NCBI RefSeq assembly: GCF_014202825.1
Contig: NZ_JACHHP010000003.1
Coordinates: forward strand, 208,229-272,228
Reading direction: 5' to 3'
Length of the DNA stretch: 64,000 nucleotides
Source of the DNA: Chiayiivirga flava
GTDB lineage: Bacteria > Pseudomonadota > Gammaproteobacteria > Xanthomonadales > Xanthomonadaceae
Position numbers and translations under genes: made by a program. Of this stretch, positions 1-8,339 are shown piece after piece. Every line of letters starts with the position of its first letter. Positions within the stretch are counted from its first letter, which is position 1. The notes beneath the pieces were generated by a model. It searched no databases, was not told where the DNA came from, and was given only the letters and a program-made list of their open reading frames with translations.

Positions 1-90
1 CGTTCGCCCGCAGCCGCGTTGCGGATCGAAAACCACGGGTCCATCCGGTAAAGTCCGCAGTCGTTTCCGCCGCGACGGCCGCCCGCTCCG

Positions 91-1149
91 ATGATCGACT
101 ACTCGCGTTACGACCGCGTGCGCGCGGTGGCTTTCACCGGCAGCACGCTCGAACTGCTCGACCAGCGCCGTCTGCCGTTCGCGCAGGACACGGTGGTGGC
201 GCGCGATGTCGATGCGGTGGCGCAGGCGATCCGCGATCTCGTCGTGCGCGGCGCCCCGGCGATCGGAATCGCCGCAGCCTGGGGCGTGGTGCTGGCCGGC
301 GACGCGCTCGGCGACGTCGATGCCGACGCCGCGCGCACGGCACTCGAGCCCGCCATGGCGCGCCTCAACGCGGCCCGGCCGACGGCGGTGAATCTTGCGT
401 GGGCGCTGCGCCGCATGCGCCGTGCGCTCGACATCGCCGGCGGCGACTGGCGTGCGCGCCTGCACGCAGAAGCCCGCGCGATCGAGCGCGAAGACCTCGC
501 CGCCAACCGCCACATGGGCCACCTCGGCGCCGCGCTGATCGAGCCCGGCAGCGACGTGCTCACGCATTGCAACACCGGGTCGCTCGCGACTGCCGGTTTC
601 GGCACCGCGCTCGGCGTGATCCGCGCAGGCGTCGCCGAACGGCGCATCGACAACGTCTACGCCTGCGAGACGCGGCCGTGGCTGCAGGGCGCGCGGCTGA
701 CGGTCTGGGAGCTGCAGCAGGACGGCATCCCCGCGACGCTGATCGCCGACTCGGCCGCGTCGTACCTGCTGCACGGCGGGCGGGTGAAGTGGATCGTCGT
801 CGGCGCCGACCGCATCACCGCGAACGGCGATGTCGCCAACAAGATCGGCACCTACCAGCTCGCCATCGCGGCGAAGTACCACGGCGTGAAGTTCATGGTG
901 GTGGCGCCGTCGTCCACGGTCGACATGGACACCGCCAGCGGCGCGCAGATCGAGATCGAACTGCGCGAGGCGAACGAACTGCTCGGCTACGCGGGTCAGC
1001 GCACGGTGGCCGAGGGCATCGCGGCATGGAACCCGGTGTTCGACGTGACGCCGGCCGAACTCGTCGATGCCATCGTCACCGAGCGCGGAGTGATCCACCG
1101 GCCGGACGCCGCTCGCATGGCCGAATGGATGCGGGCGCATGTCGGCTGA
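91..1149 (+). CDS. mtnA: S-methyl-5-thioribose-1-phosphate isomerase (MtnA)
   Basis: Cytosolic enzyme of the methionine salvage pathway that isomerises methylthioribose-1-phosphate to methylthioribulose-1-phosphate. The 352-residue length is typical of the family. The catalytic cysteine lies in THCNTG at C160 and the catalytic aspartate in GADRIT at D240, the same numbering as the well-studied Bacillus enzyme. The segments VRGAPAIG near residue 52 and [15 protein letters not shown] near 244 are also family hallmarks. The ATG at 91 gives a full-length N-terminus. No other salvage genes are adjacent. The 3' end overlaps the next gene by 11 bases, so the two are probably co-transcribed although the functions are unrelated. 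Confidence 0.96.
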   Translation: MIDYSRYDRVRAVAFTGSTLELLDQRRLPFAQDTVVARDVDAVAQAIRDLVVRGAPAIGIAAAWGVVLAGDALGDVDADAARTALEPAMARLNAARPTAVNLAWALRRMRRALDIAGGDWRARLHAEARAIEREDLAANRHMGHLGAALIEPGSDVLTHCNTGSLATAGFGTALGVIRAGVAERRIDNVYACETRPWLQGARLTVWELQQDGIPATLIADSAASYLLHGGRVKWIVVGADRITANGDVANKIGTYQLAIAAKYHGVKFMVVAPSSTVDMDTASGAQIEIELREANELLGYAGQRTVAEGIAAWNPVFDVTPAELVDAIVTERGVIHRPDAARMAEWMRAHVG

Positions 1150-2116
1150 GCTTGCGCTGCGCACCTCGCTCGCGACGCGCCCGGTCGATGCGGGGGCGGC
1201 GCCGCGCGTCGCGGTCATCGTGCCGTGCTACAACGAGGCCGTCACGATCGCGGCCGTGATCGACGACTTCCGCCGTGCGCTGCCCGACGCGCAGATTTTC
1301 GTGTTCGACAACAACTCCAGCGACAGCACCGCGGCGATCGCGCGCGACTGCGGCGCGCGGGTGCACTCGGTGGCGCTGCAGGGCAAGGGCCACGTGGTCC
1401 GGCGCCAGTTCGCCGACGTGGATGCAGACATCTACGTGATGGTGGACGGCGACGCCACCTACGACGCAGCCAGCGCACCGCGGCTCGTGCAGCACCTGCG
1501 CGACGGCCGCTTCGACATGGTCGTGGCCGTGCGCCAGGCCAGCGGCGATGCCGCCTACCGCCCCGGGCATGCGCTCGGCAACCGCATGCTGACCGGTTTC
1601 CTCGCCTGGTTGTTCGGGCGGCCGTGCAGGGACATCCTCTCCGGCTATCGCGTGTTTTCGCGCCGTTTCGCCAAGTCGTTTCCGGTGTTGTCGTCGGGGT
1701 TTGAGATCGAGACCGAGCTCACCGTGCACGCGCTGGAGCTGAAGATGCCGATCGGCGAACTTGCGACTGCGTATGTGGAGCGCCCGGCGGGATCCTTCAG
1801 CAAGCTCAGCACCTGGCGCGACGGGTTCCGCATCCTGCGCACGATGCTGCGCCTGTTCAGCGCAGAACGACCGCTGACCTTCTACGGCGGCATGGGCCTG
1901 GGGCTTGCACTGCTCGCGGCATTGCTGGCCGTTCCGCTGTTGGTCACGTACCTCGACACGGGTCTGGTGCCGCGCTTTCCGACGGCGATCCTCAGCACCG
2001 GCCTGATGGTTCTGGCTGCGCTGAGCGTGTTCGCGGGCCTGATCCTCGATACCGTCACGCGTGGCCGGCGCGAGATGAAGATGCTTGCCTACCTGCGCGA
2101 ACCCGGTCCGCACTGA
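1139..2116 (+). CDS. Family 2 glycosyltransferase, DPM1/polyprenyl-phosphate type, with two C-terminal membrane helices
   Basis: Predicted membrane-associated GT-A glycosyltransferase, probably loading a sugar onto a polyprenyl phosphate. The N-terminal nucleotide-sugar fold begins with VIVPCYNE (residues 27-33), continues with FDNNSSDST near 56-64, and has the metal-binding DGD at 103-105. Two hydrophobic segments at about 246-275 and 280-306 anchor the C-terminus. It overlaps mtnA by 11 bases, and its stop codon is one base before the start of a GtrA-family gene. That pairing is common for lipid-linked sugar donors and the flippase-like proteins that move them. The acceptor and sugar cannot be read from the sequence. 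Confidence 0.88.
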   Translation: MSAELALRTSLATRPVDAGAAPRVAVIVPCYNEAVTIAAVIDDFRRALPDAQIFVFDNNSSDSTAAIARDCGARVHSVALQGKGHVVRRQFADVDADIYVMVDGDATYDAASAPRLVQHLRDGRFDMVVAVRQASGDAAYRPGHALGNRMLTGFLAWLFGRPCRDILSGYRVFSRRFAKSFPVLSSGFEIETELTVHALELKMPIGELATAYVERPAGSFSKLSTWRDGFRILRTMLRLFSAERPLTFYGGMGLGLALLAALLAVPLLVTYLDTGLVPRFPTAILSTGLMVLAALSVFAGLILDTVTRGRREMKMLAYLREPGPH

Positions 2117-2117
2117 T

Positions 2118-2510
2118 ATGCGGCAGCTCGTGCTGTTCTGCGTCGCGGGGACGTTGGGATTCGTCGTCGATGCGGGCGTGGTGTCGCTGCTGGTGAACGG
2201 ACTGGGGTGCGATCCGTACCTCGGGCGGCTGGTGTCCTTCGTGTGCGCGGTGGTGGCCACGTTTGCGTTCAACCGTCGCTTCACGTTTGCGGCGACCGAG
2301 CCGCAGTCGCTGTCGACACAGTTTTCGCGTTATCTGCTGGCGATGACCGGCGGCTTCGTCGTCAATTACGGCGCGTACGCGCTGCTGGTGTGGCGCGTGG
2401 AGCTGGTGCGCGAGTGGCCGGTGCTGGGTGTGGCGGTGGGCTCGGTGCTGGGGCTGGTGGTGAATTTCCTGAGTTCGCGGTACTGGGTGTTTCGCCAGCG
2501 CGCGGGATGA
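2118..2510 (+). CDS. GtrA-like family membrane protein
   Basis: 130-residue protein with four hydrophobic segments and the GtrA signatures CVAGTLGFVVDAG near the N-terminus, FNRRFTF in the middle and NFLSSRYWVF at the end. GtrA proteins are thought to help translocate polyprenyl-linked sugars across the inner membrane. The start at 2118 was preferred over an in-frame ATG at 2085 because it lies just after the glycosyltransferase stop and begins directly at the first membrane helix. Its position immediately behind a DPM1-type glycosyltransferase supports a shared role in surface glycosylation. Confidence 0.88.
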   Translation: MRQLVLFCVAGTLGFVVDAGVVSLLVNGLGCDPYLGRLVSFVCAVVATFAFNRRFTFAATEPQSLSTQFSRYLLAMTGGFVVNYGAYALLVWRVELVREWPVLGVAVGSVLGLVVNFLSSRYWVFRQRAG

Positions 2511-2756
2511 AGGTTACGTTGCAGACGCACTCCGTTCCGCCTGCGTTCGGCCGGTGGTTACCGGCGTCACCCTTTCCCCCGCTGGACGGGAGAAGGACAG
2601 CTTCGACAGGTGTTTCGTGATCGTGAAGCGTCTCGGCATCCGGATTGAGAGGCGGAGGCATCGTTTGTCGCGCACTGCGGCGAAAGGCGCCGGCAGGCGG
2701 AAGGAGAACCAACCCGAGCCATCGGCTACCCTGCGCAGCAGCGCCCGGAGCACCGC

Positions 2757-4391
2757 ATGCCCACGATCCCCGCCACCCACGTCGTCGAAAACCAGCCACC
2801 CCCGCTGCCGCACTACAACGCCTTCGCCACCGATGTCGCCCTGACCGACGCCATCGCGCGCGAAGGTGCCTCGGACTTCGTGCCGGCGCTCGACGCATAC
2901 GGCCGGCTCGTCGGCGGCGAGATGCAGCAACTCGGCCACGACGCCAACCGCAACCGGCCGCTGTTCCGACCGTTCGACCGCTACGGCCACCGCATCGACG
3001 AGGTCGAGTTCCATTCCGCCTACCACGCGCTGCTGCAGCATGCGATCGCGCACGGCGTGCACGCGCTCTCGTGGCAGCAGGCGCGACCCGGCGCGCATGT
3101 CGCGCGCGCGGCGCTGTCGTACCTGCATCACCAGGCCGAAGCCGGCACCAGCTGTCCGCTGACGATGACGCACGCGGCGGCGCCGGTGCTGCGACGCTCG
3201 GCGGCGACGCACTGGTTCGAGCGCTGCATCGCTGCGTCCTACGACCGCCGCAACGTGCCCGCGATGCAGAAGTCCGGCGTCACGATCGGCATGGGCATGA
3301 CCGAAAAGCAGGGCGGCTCCGACGTGCGCGCCAACAGCACCCGCGCGCATCCGGTCGGCGCAGACGAGTACGAACTCGTCGGACACAAATGGTTCTTCTC
3401 CGCGCCGATGTCCGACGCCTTCCTGGTGCTGGCGCAGGCGCCCGGCGGCCTCACCTGCTTCCTGCTGCCGCGCTGGCGGCCGGACGGCACGCGCAACGCA
3501 CTGCAGCTGCAGCGGCTCAAGGACAAGCTCGGCAACTGGTCGAACGCGTCGAGCGAGGTCGAATTCGCCGGCGCGTGGGCGCAGCGCATCGGCGAGGAAG
3601 GTCGCGGCGTGGCCACCATCCTGGAAATGGTCGCGCTCACGCGGCTCGACTGCATGCTCGGCTCGGCCGCGGAAATGCGCCGCGCACTGGTCGAGGCGGT
3701 GCACCATGCGCAGCACCGGCGCGCATTCGGCAAACGGCTCGTCGAGCAGCCGTTGATGCGCAACGTGCTCGCCGATCTCGCGCTCGAGTCGGAGGCGGCC
3801 ACCGCGTTTTCGCTGCGCGTGGCGCGTGCGGTCGACGCCGCGCCGCGCGATGCGCGCGAGGCGGCCTTCGCACGCATCGCCACGGCGGTCGGCAAGTACT
3901 GGATCTGCAAGCGCACGCCGGCCTTCGTCAACGAGGCGCAGGAGTGCCTGGGCGGCGCGGGCTACGTGGAGGAATCGATCCTGCCGCGTCTGTACCGCGA
4001 AGCGCCGCTCAATTCGATCTGGGAGGGCTGCGGCAACATCCAGTGCCTGGACGTGCTGCGTGCGTTCGCGCGCGAACCCGACACGGTCGATGCCGTCGGC
4101 GCGGAGCTCGACGCCGTGCGCGGCGCCGACGCCCGCCTCGATGCCGCGGGGGACGCGGTGCGCGCACGTGTCGCCGACGGCCGCATCGCCGAATCGGACG
4201 CGCGCCACGTGGTCGAACGGCTGGCACTGGTGCTGCAGGCCGCGGTGCTCGTGCGCGGCGCGCCGGCCGTCGTGTCCGATGCCTTCTGCGCCTCGCGGCT
4301 CGACGGCGGTCGCGGCCAGGGATTCGGCACGCTCGCTGCGGACACCGCGTTCGATGCGCTGATCCGGCGCGCGCTGCCGCCGCTCGCATGA
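2757..4391 (+). CDS. aidB: AidB-like acyl-CoA dehydrogenase family flavoprotein
   Basis: Flavin-dependent acyl-CoA dehydrogenase fold of the AidB subfamily, the adaptive alkylation response protein that binds DNA in E. coli. The 544 residues match AidB (about 541). Diagnostic segments are VVENQPPPLPHYNAF at the N-terminus, MTEKQGGSDVR at 181-191 and the flavin-contacting GHKWFFSAPMSDAF. The C-terminal helical domain ends with an RLDGGRGQGFGTL-like stretch. No Ada-type regulator or Ada box was recognised nearby. The last codons overlap the ATG of the downstream M23 peptidase (ATGA at 4388-4391). The physiological substrate is unknown for the family. Confidence 0.87.
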   Translation: MPTIPATHVVENQPPPLPHYNAFATDVALTDAIAREGASDFVPALDAYGRLVGGEMQQLGHDANRNRPLFRPFDRYGHRIDEVEFHSAYHALLQHAIAHGVHALSWQQARPGAHVARAALSYLHHQAEAGTSCPLTMTHAAAPVLRRSAATHWFERCIAASYDRRNVPAMQKSGVTIGMGMTEKQGGSDVRANSTRAHPVGADEYELVGHKWFFSAPMSDAFLVLAQAPGGLTCFLLPRWRPDGTRNALQLQRLKDKLGNWSNASSEVEFAGAWAQRIGEEGRGVATILEMVALTRLDCMLGSAAEMRRALVEAVHHAQHRRAFGKRLVEQPLMRNVLADLALESEAATAFSLRVARAVDAAPRDAREAAFARIATAVGKYWICKRTPAFVNEAQECLGGAGYVEESILPRLYREAPLNSIWEGCGNIQCLDVLRAFAREPDTVDAVGAELDAVRGADARLDAAGDAVRARVADGRIAESDARHVVERLALVLQAAVLVRGAPAVVSDAFCASRLDGGRGQGFGTLAADTAFDALIRRALPPLA

Positions 4392-5596
4392 GGCCGCGCC
4401 CGGACAGGTTGCGCGTTCTCGCCGCGCTCGCGCTCGCGGCGTGCGGCGCGGGCGCCCACGGCGCCGAACCGGTCGACGCGATCGACATGCGCATCCCCCA
4501 CCCGCCGCACGCCGTGACGATCGAAGGCCGCTGCCGCCTGGCCTACGAACTGCACCTGACCAACTTCGGCGCCGAATCGCGCACGCTCTCGGCACTGGAT
4601 GTCTCGACCGACGGCGCCGCGTTCGCGCACCTGGACCGCGCCGCCCTGCGCGCGGCGGGGCGCGTCCTCGGCCGCGACGCTGCCGATGACGCACTCCGTC
4701 TGCCTGCCGGCACGACGGCCGTGCTCTATCTGGAGCCGGACTGCGGCGCGCGCGTGCCCGAACACGTGCAGCACGCGCTGCAGCTGGACGGTGCCGGATC
4801 GTCCGTGGTCGGTGCGCGCAGCGAGGTCGTGCCGCAGGCGGCGGCGTCGCTCGGGCCGCCGCTCCGGGGCGGGCCGTGGGTCGCGGTCCACGCCGCGCAC
4901 TGGCCGCGCGGCCATCGGCGCGTGTTCTACGCGATCGACGGTCGCGCTCGGCTGCCGGGGCGGTTCGCGGTGGATTGGGTGCGTGTCGACGACGACGGGC
5001 GCATCGCGCGCGGCGATGGCGATCGGGTGGACGCCAGCCTTGGGTACGGCGCCGCGGTGCTTGCCGTGGCCGACGCCCGGGTCGCTGCGGTGCGCGACGG
5101 CCTGCCCGAACCCGGGCGCATCTCCGCTGCGCGCAAGAACAGCCTCGACGCCGCTGCCGGCAACCACATCGCGCTGCAGCTGCCGGACGGTCGCTTCGTG
5201 CTGTACGAACACCTGCGGCCGCACAGCGTGCGCGTGCGCATCGGCGACCGCGTAAGGCGCGGCCAGCACATCGCCGATCTCGGTTTCACCGGCGATTCGA
5301 CCGGTCCGCACCTGCATCTGCACGTGGCCGATTCGGCGTCGCCGCTGCTCGGCGAAGGCGTGCCGTTCGCGCTCGACGGCTTCGAGCTGCTCGGACACTA
5401 CGACGATGCCGCCGGCATCGGCAAGACCCGCTGGCAGGCGCGCGCCGCCACGCTCGCGGCAATGCGGCGCGACGAGTTTCCCGCGTCAAACGCCGTGATC
5501 CGCTTCGCCACGGATCCACCGTCCGAGGGCGCGGACACCGCGGGCGCACCGCGTCGAAGCGTCGATGCGGAGCCACGTCCGGACACGGACGAATGA
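4388..5596 (+). CDS. Exported M23/LytM-type peptidase
   Basis: 402-residue protein with an N-terminal signal sequence ending near ACGAGAHGA and a C-terminal M23 fold. The metal-binding HLHLH stands at 308-312 within STGPHLHLHVAD, preceded by the typical loop segment VRIGDRVRRGQHIADLGFTG. The usual first zinc motif HxxxD, expected upstream around residues 215-235 (GYGAAVLAVADARV), is not obvious, so the domain may be catalytically altered. The region between residues 30 and 150 has no recognised domain. The start overlaps the aidB stop and the stop overlaps the next start (ATGA at 5593), suggesting translational coupling of three genes. Confidence 0.8.
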   Translation: MRPRPDRLRVLAALALAACGAGAHGAEPVDAIDMRIPHPPHAVTIEGRCRLAYELHLTNFGAESRTLSALDVSTDGAAFAHLDRAALRAAGRVLGRDAADDALRLPAGTTAVLYLEPDCGARVPEHVQHALQLDGAGSSVVGARSEVVPQAAASLGPPLRGGPWVAVHAAHWPRGHRRVFYAIDGRARLPGRFAVDWVRVDDDGRIARGDGDRVDASLGYGAAVLAVADARVAAVRDGLPEPGRISAARKNSLDAAAGNHIALQLPDGRFVLYEHLRPHSVRVRIGDRVRRGQHIADLGFTGDSTGPHLHLHVADSASPLLGEGVPFALDGFELLGHYDDAAGIGKTRWQARAATLAAMRRDEFPASNAVIRFATDPPSEGADTAGAPRRSVDAEPRPDTDE

Positions 5597-6741
5597 GCGC
5601 GCCGGCGAACAAGCCGATGCCACGCTATGCCGTCGCGGTCCGCGTCATCGCGCTCGCATCGCTGCTGGTGCTCGCCGCGTGCGCCACGTCGCCACCGAAG
5701 CCGCCTCTGCGCGAACCGTCCGACGTTCGCGCGCAGCTGGAGACGCTGCTGCCGGCCGACCTGCGCGACCGCAGCGGCTGGGCGACCGACATCCAGTCGG
5801 CGTTCCAGCTGCTCGACATTCCGCCCAGCACGGAAAATCTGTGCGCGGCGCTCGCCGTCACGCAGCAGGAATCCACGTTCACCGCCGATCCGGTGGTGCC
5901 GGATCTTGCACGCATCGCACGCGCGGAGATCGACCGCCGCGCGGCATCGCTGAAGATTCCGGCGCTGGTGGTTGCCGCCGCGCTGCGGCTCGACAGCGGC
6001 GACGGCCGCAGTTATGCCGAGCGCATCGCCGCCGTGCGCACCGAACGCGAACTGAGCGAGCTGTTCGAGCAATTCATCGGGCGCGTGCCGCTCGGACAGC
6101 GCCTGTTCGGCGGCGCCAACCCGGTGCATACCGGCGGACCGATGCAGGTCAGCATCGCATTCGCCCAACGCCACGCCGACGAACACGGCTATCCGTACGC
6201 CAGCGCCACCAGCATCCGGCGCGAGGTTTTCACGCGGCGCGGCGGCATGTACTTCGGCATCGCGCATCTGCTCGGGTATCCGAACAGCTACACGCGGCAT
6301 CTGTACCGCTTCGCCGATTTCAACGCCGGCTGGTACGCGAGCCGCAACGCGGCGTTCCAGGCGGCGGTGACGGCGGTGTCCGGGGTGCCGCTCGCGCTCG
6401 ACGGCGATCTGATCCTGCACGAGCGCGGTTTCGGCGGCGCGCGCGTCGGTGCCACGGAGGCGGCGGTGCGATCGCTGGCGCCGCAGCTGGGCATGAGCGA
6501 GCGCGCGATCCGCCGCGCGCTGGCGCTGGGCGACCGCCACGCGTTCGAAACCACCGATCTGTACGAACGCGTGTTCGCGCTTGCAGACGCGCGCAGCGCC
6601 ACGCCGCTGCCGCGCGCCGTGCTGCCGCGCATCACCCTCGAAAGCCCGAAGATCACGCGCCGGCTCACCACCGCGTGGTTCGCCAACCGGGTGCAGGAGC
6701 GCTACCAGCGCTGCGTGAATCGCGCGTTTGCGGCGATGTGA
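5593..6741 (+). CDS. DUF1615 family lipoprotein
   Basis: 382-residue predicted lipoprotein. The signal sequence ends in the lipobox LAAC (LVLAACATS). The body matches the DUF1615 family: ENLCAALAVTQQEST, then DPVVPDL, IGRVPLGQRLFGG and NPVHTGGPMQVSIAFA. The QQESTF segment resembles the catalytic glutamate region of lysozyme-like folds, but no activity has been assigned to the family as far as I know. The ATG at 5593 overlaps the preceding stop. It lies behind an M23 peptidase, so a role at the cell wall is plausible. Confidence 0.85.
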   Translation: MSAPANKPMPRYAVAVRVIALASLLVLAACATSPPKPPLREPSDVRAQLETLLPADLRDRSGWATDIQSAFQLLDIPPSTENLCAALAVTQQESTFTADPVVPDLARIARAEIDRRAASLKIPALVVAAALRLDSGDGRSYAERIAAVRTERELSELFEQFIGRVPLGQRLFGGANPVHTGGPMQVSIAFAQRHADEHGYPYASATSIRREVFTRRGGMYFGIAHLLGYPNSYTRHLYRFADFNAGWYASRNAAFQAAVTAVSGVPLALDGDLILHERGFGGARVGATEAAVRSLAPQLGMSERAIRRALALGDRHAFETTDLYERVFALADARSATPLPRAVLPRITLESPKITRRLTTAWFANRVQERYQRCVNRAFAAM

Positions 6742-6894
6742 TCGCCACGGCAGGCGGCGGTATTCGTTACGTCGGTACGCACGCGGCGCTCCATCGCATC
6801 GCCCGCACGGCCCGTCGCAGTGCGGCGCGCGTCCTTGCGTTGCGTCACCGCAAATCCCGATAGCATCGGTGTCCACCCGCCACGGATCGCACCC

Positions 6895-8145
6895 ATGCGC
6901 CGCACGACGCTTGCCCTTTCCCTCTCGCTGACGCTCGGTGCCTGCAGCGATCCCGCTCCCACGGCGTCCGACACGGCACCGGCGGCGGACGCTGCCACAC
7001 AGCCCGGCGCGGCGGCGGCCGAGGAGTCCGCATCCGCGACACCGGTTGCGTCGTCGGGCGTCAGCGCACCGCACGGCGCGCCCGCACCGGCCACGCCGAG
7101 CCGCGTGGAGGTAACCGAGTTCGCCACCGGCCTGGAGAATCCGTGGTCGCTCGCCTTCCTGCCGGACGGCCGCATGCTGGTGACCGAACGCCCCGGCCGA
7201 CTGCGCTACATCGCCGCCGACGGCACCTTGTCCGAACCGATCGCGAATACGCCGGCGGTGTTCGCGATCGGGCAGGGCGGCCTGCTCGACGTCGCGGTGT
7301 CGCCCGGTTTCGCCAGCGACCGGACCGTCTACCTCACCTACGCCGAACCCGACGCCAGCGGCAACAACGCCGGCACTGCCGCGATCCGCGCAACGCTCGT
7401 CGACAACGCGCTGCAGAACGTGCGGCAGATCTTCCGGCAGGAGCCGAAGCTCTCGCGCGGCGCGCACTTCGGCTCGCGCATCGTGTTCGACGGCAATGGC
7501 CACCTGTTCATCGCGCTGGGCGAAAACGGCGAGCGCGCCGCCTCGCAAAGGCTCGACCACCTGCAGGGCAAGATCGTGCGCCTCGCGCTCGACGGCAGCA
7601 TTCCCGCCGACAATCCCTTCGTCGGACGCAGCGATGCGCGTGCGGAAATCTGGTCGTACGGCCACCGCAACCAGCAGGGCGCGGCGCTGCATCCTGTCAC
7701 CGGCCAGCTGTGGACGCACGAGCACGGCCCGCGCGGCGGCGACGAAATCAATATCCCCCAGCGCGCCGCGAATTACGGCTGGCCGCTGGCGACCTACGGC
7801 ATCAACTATTCGGGCGCGCCGATCCTCGAATCGGTGGGCACCGCCGTCGCCGGCACCGAGCAGCCGCACTACTACTGGGAACAGTCGCCGGGCGTCAGCG
7901 GCATGGCGTTCTACACGGCCGACCGGTTTCCGGCGTGGAACGGCAGCCTGTTCGTCGGCTCGATGGCGCAGCGCGAGCTGATCCGGCTGCAGCTCGACGG
8001 CGACCGGATCGTTGCGGAAGAACGCCTGCTGTCCGAGCGCCGGTGGCGCATCCGCGACGTGCGCCAGGGACCGGACGGGTACATCTATGTCGTCACCGAC
8101 GAGGCCGACGGCAAGGTGCTGAAGATCGGGCTCGACGACGCCTGA
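6895..8145 (+). CDS. PQQ-dependent sugar dehydrogenase-like lipoprotein (Yli family beta-propeller)
   Basis: 416-residue protein of the soluble glucose/aldose dehydrogenase propeller family. The start at 6895 gives a lipoprotein signal ending in LGACS. A low-complexity Ala/Pro/Thr linker runs to about residue 70. The propeller begins at GLENPWSLAFLPDGRMLVTERPGRL and includes the family segment WSYGHRNQQGAALHP, then HEHGPRGGDEIN and the late GPDGYIYVVTD. These residues form the PQQ and calcium site in characterised homologues. It is probably an outer-membrane or periplasmic aldose dehydrogenase, but the cofactor and sugar are inferred from the family. Confidence 0.88.
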   Translation: MRRTTLALSLSLTLGACSDPAPTASDTAPAADAATQPGAAAAEESASATPVASSGVSAPHGAPAPATPSRVEVTEFATGLENPWSLAFLPDGRMLVTERPGRLRYIAADGTLSEPIANTPAVFAIGQGGLLDVAVSPGFASDRTVYLTYAEPDASGNNAGTAAIRATLVDNALQNVRQIFRQEPKLSRGAHFGSRIVFDGNGHLFIALGENGERAASQRLDHLQGKIVRLALDGSIPADNPFVGRSDARAEIWSYGHRNQQGAALHPVTGQLWTHEHGPRGGDEINIPQRAANYGWPLATYGINYSGAPILESVGTAVAGTEQPHYYWEQSPGVSGMAFYTADRFPAWNGSLFVGSMAQRELIRLQLDGDRIVAEERLLSERRWRIRDVRQGPDGYIYVVTDEADGKVLKIGLDDA

Positions 8146-8195
8146 CGCCGGACGCGGCAGGGCGGCGCGCGATGCGTTCGTGACGCCCGTCGATG

Positions 8196-8224
8196 CGTCG
8201 CACGTGCGACGAACGGAGCCGTTC
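8196..8224. promoter_or_regulatory. 16-bp perfect palindrome plus adjacent short inverted repeat
   Basis: The intergenic space between the sugar dehydrogenase and the M3 peptidase contains CGTCGCACGTGCGACG (8196-8211), which is its own reverse complement with no spacer. It is followed at once by GAACGG-AG-CCGTTC (8211-8224). These could be an operator, a terminator stem for the upstream gene, or chance in GC-rich DNA. There is no T-tract. Confidence 0.35.
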
Positions 8225-8339
8225 GTGCGGCATGCCGTGACGGCCGCGGCATCGCACCGATCATGACCATCGTCCCTTGCTCCGCACGCACGACGCGCAC
8301 CTACAATCGACGATCCTTTCGACACGACAGCGGACCCAC

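Noticed and set aside
2645-5596. A 983-codon open frame spanning aidB and the M23 gene
   Set aside because: Its first two thirds are an Arg/Pro/Ala-rich shadow of aidB in another frame. Only the part from ATG 4388 has a signal sequence and a recognised domain.
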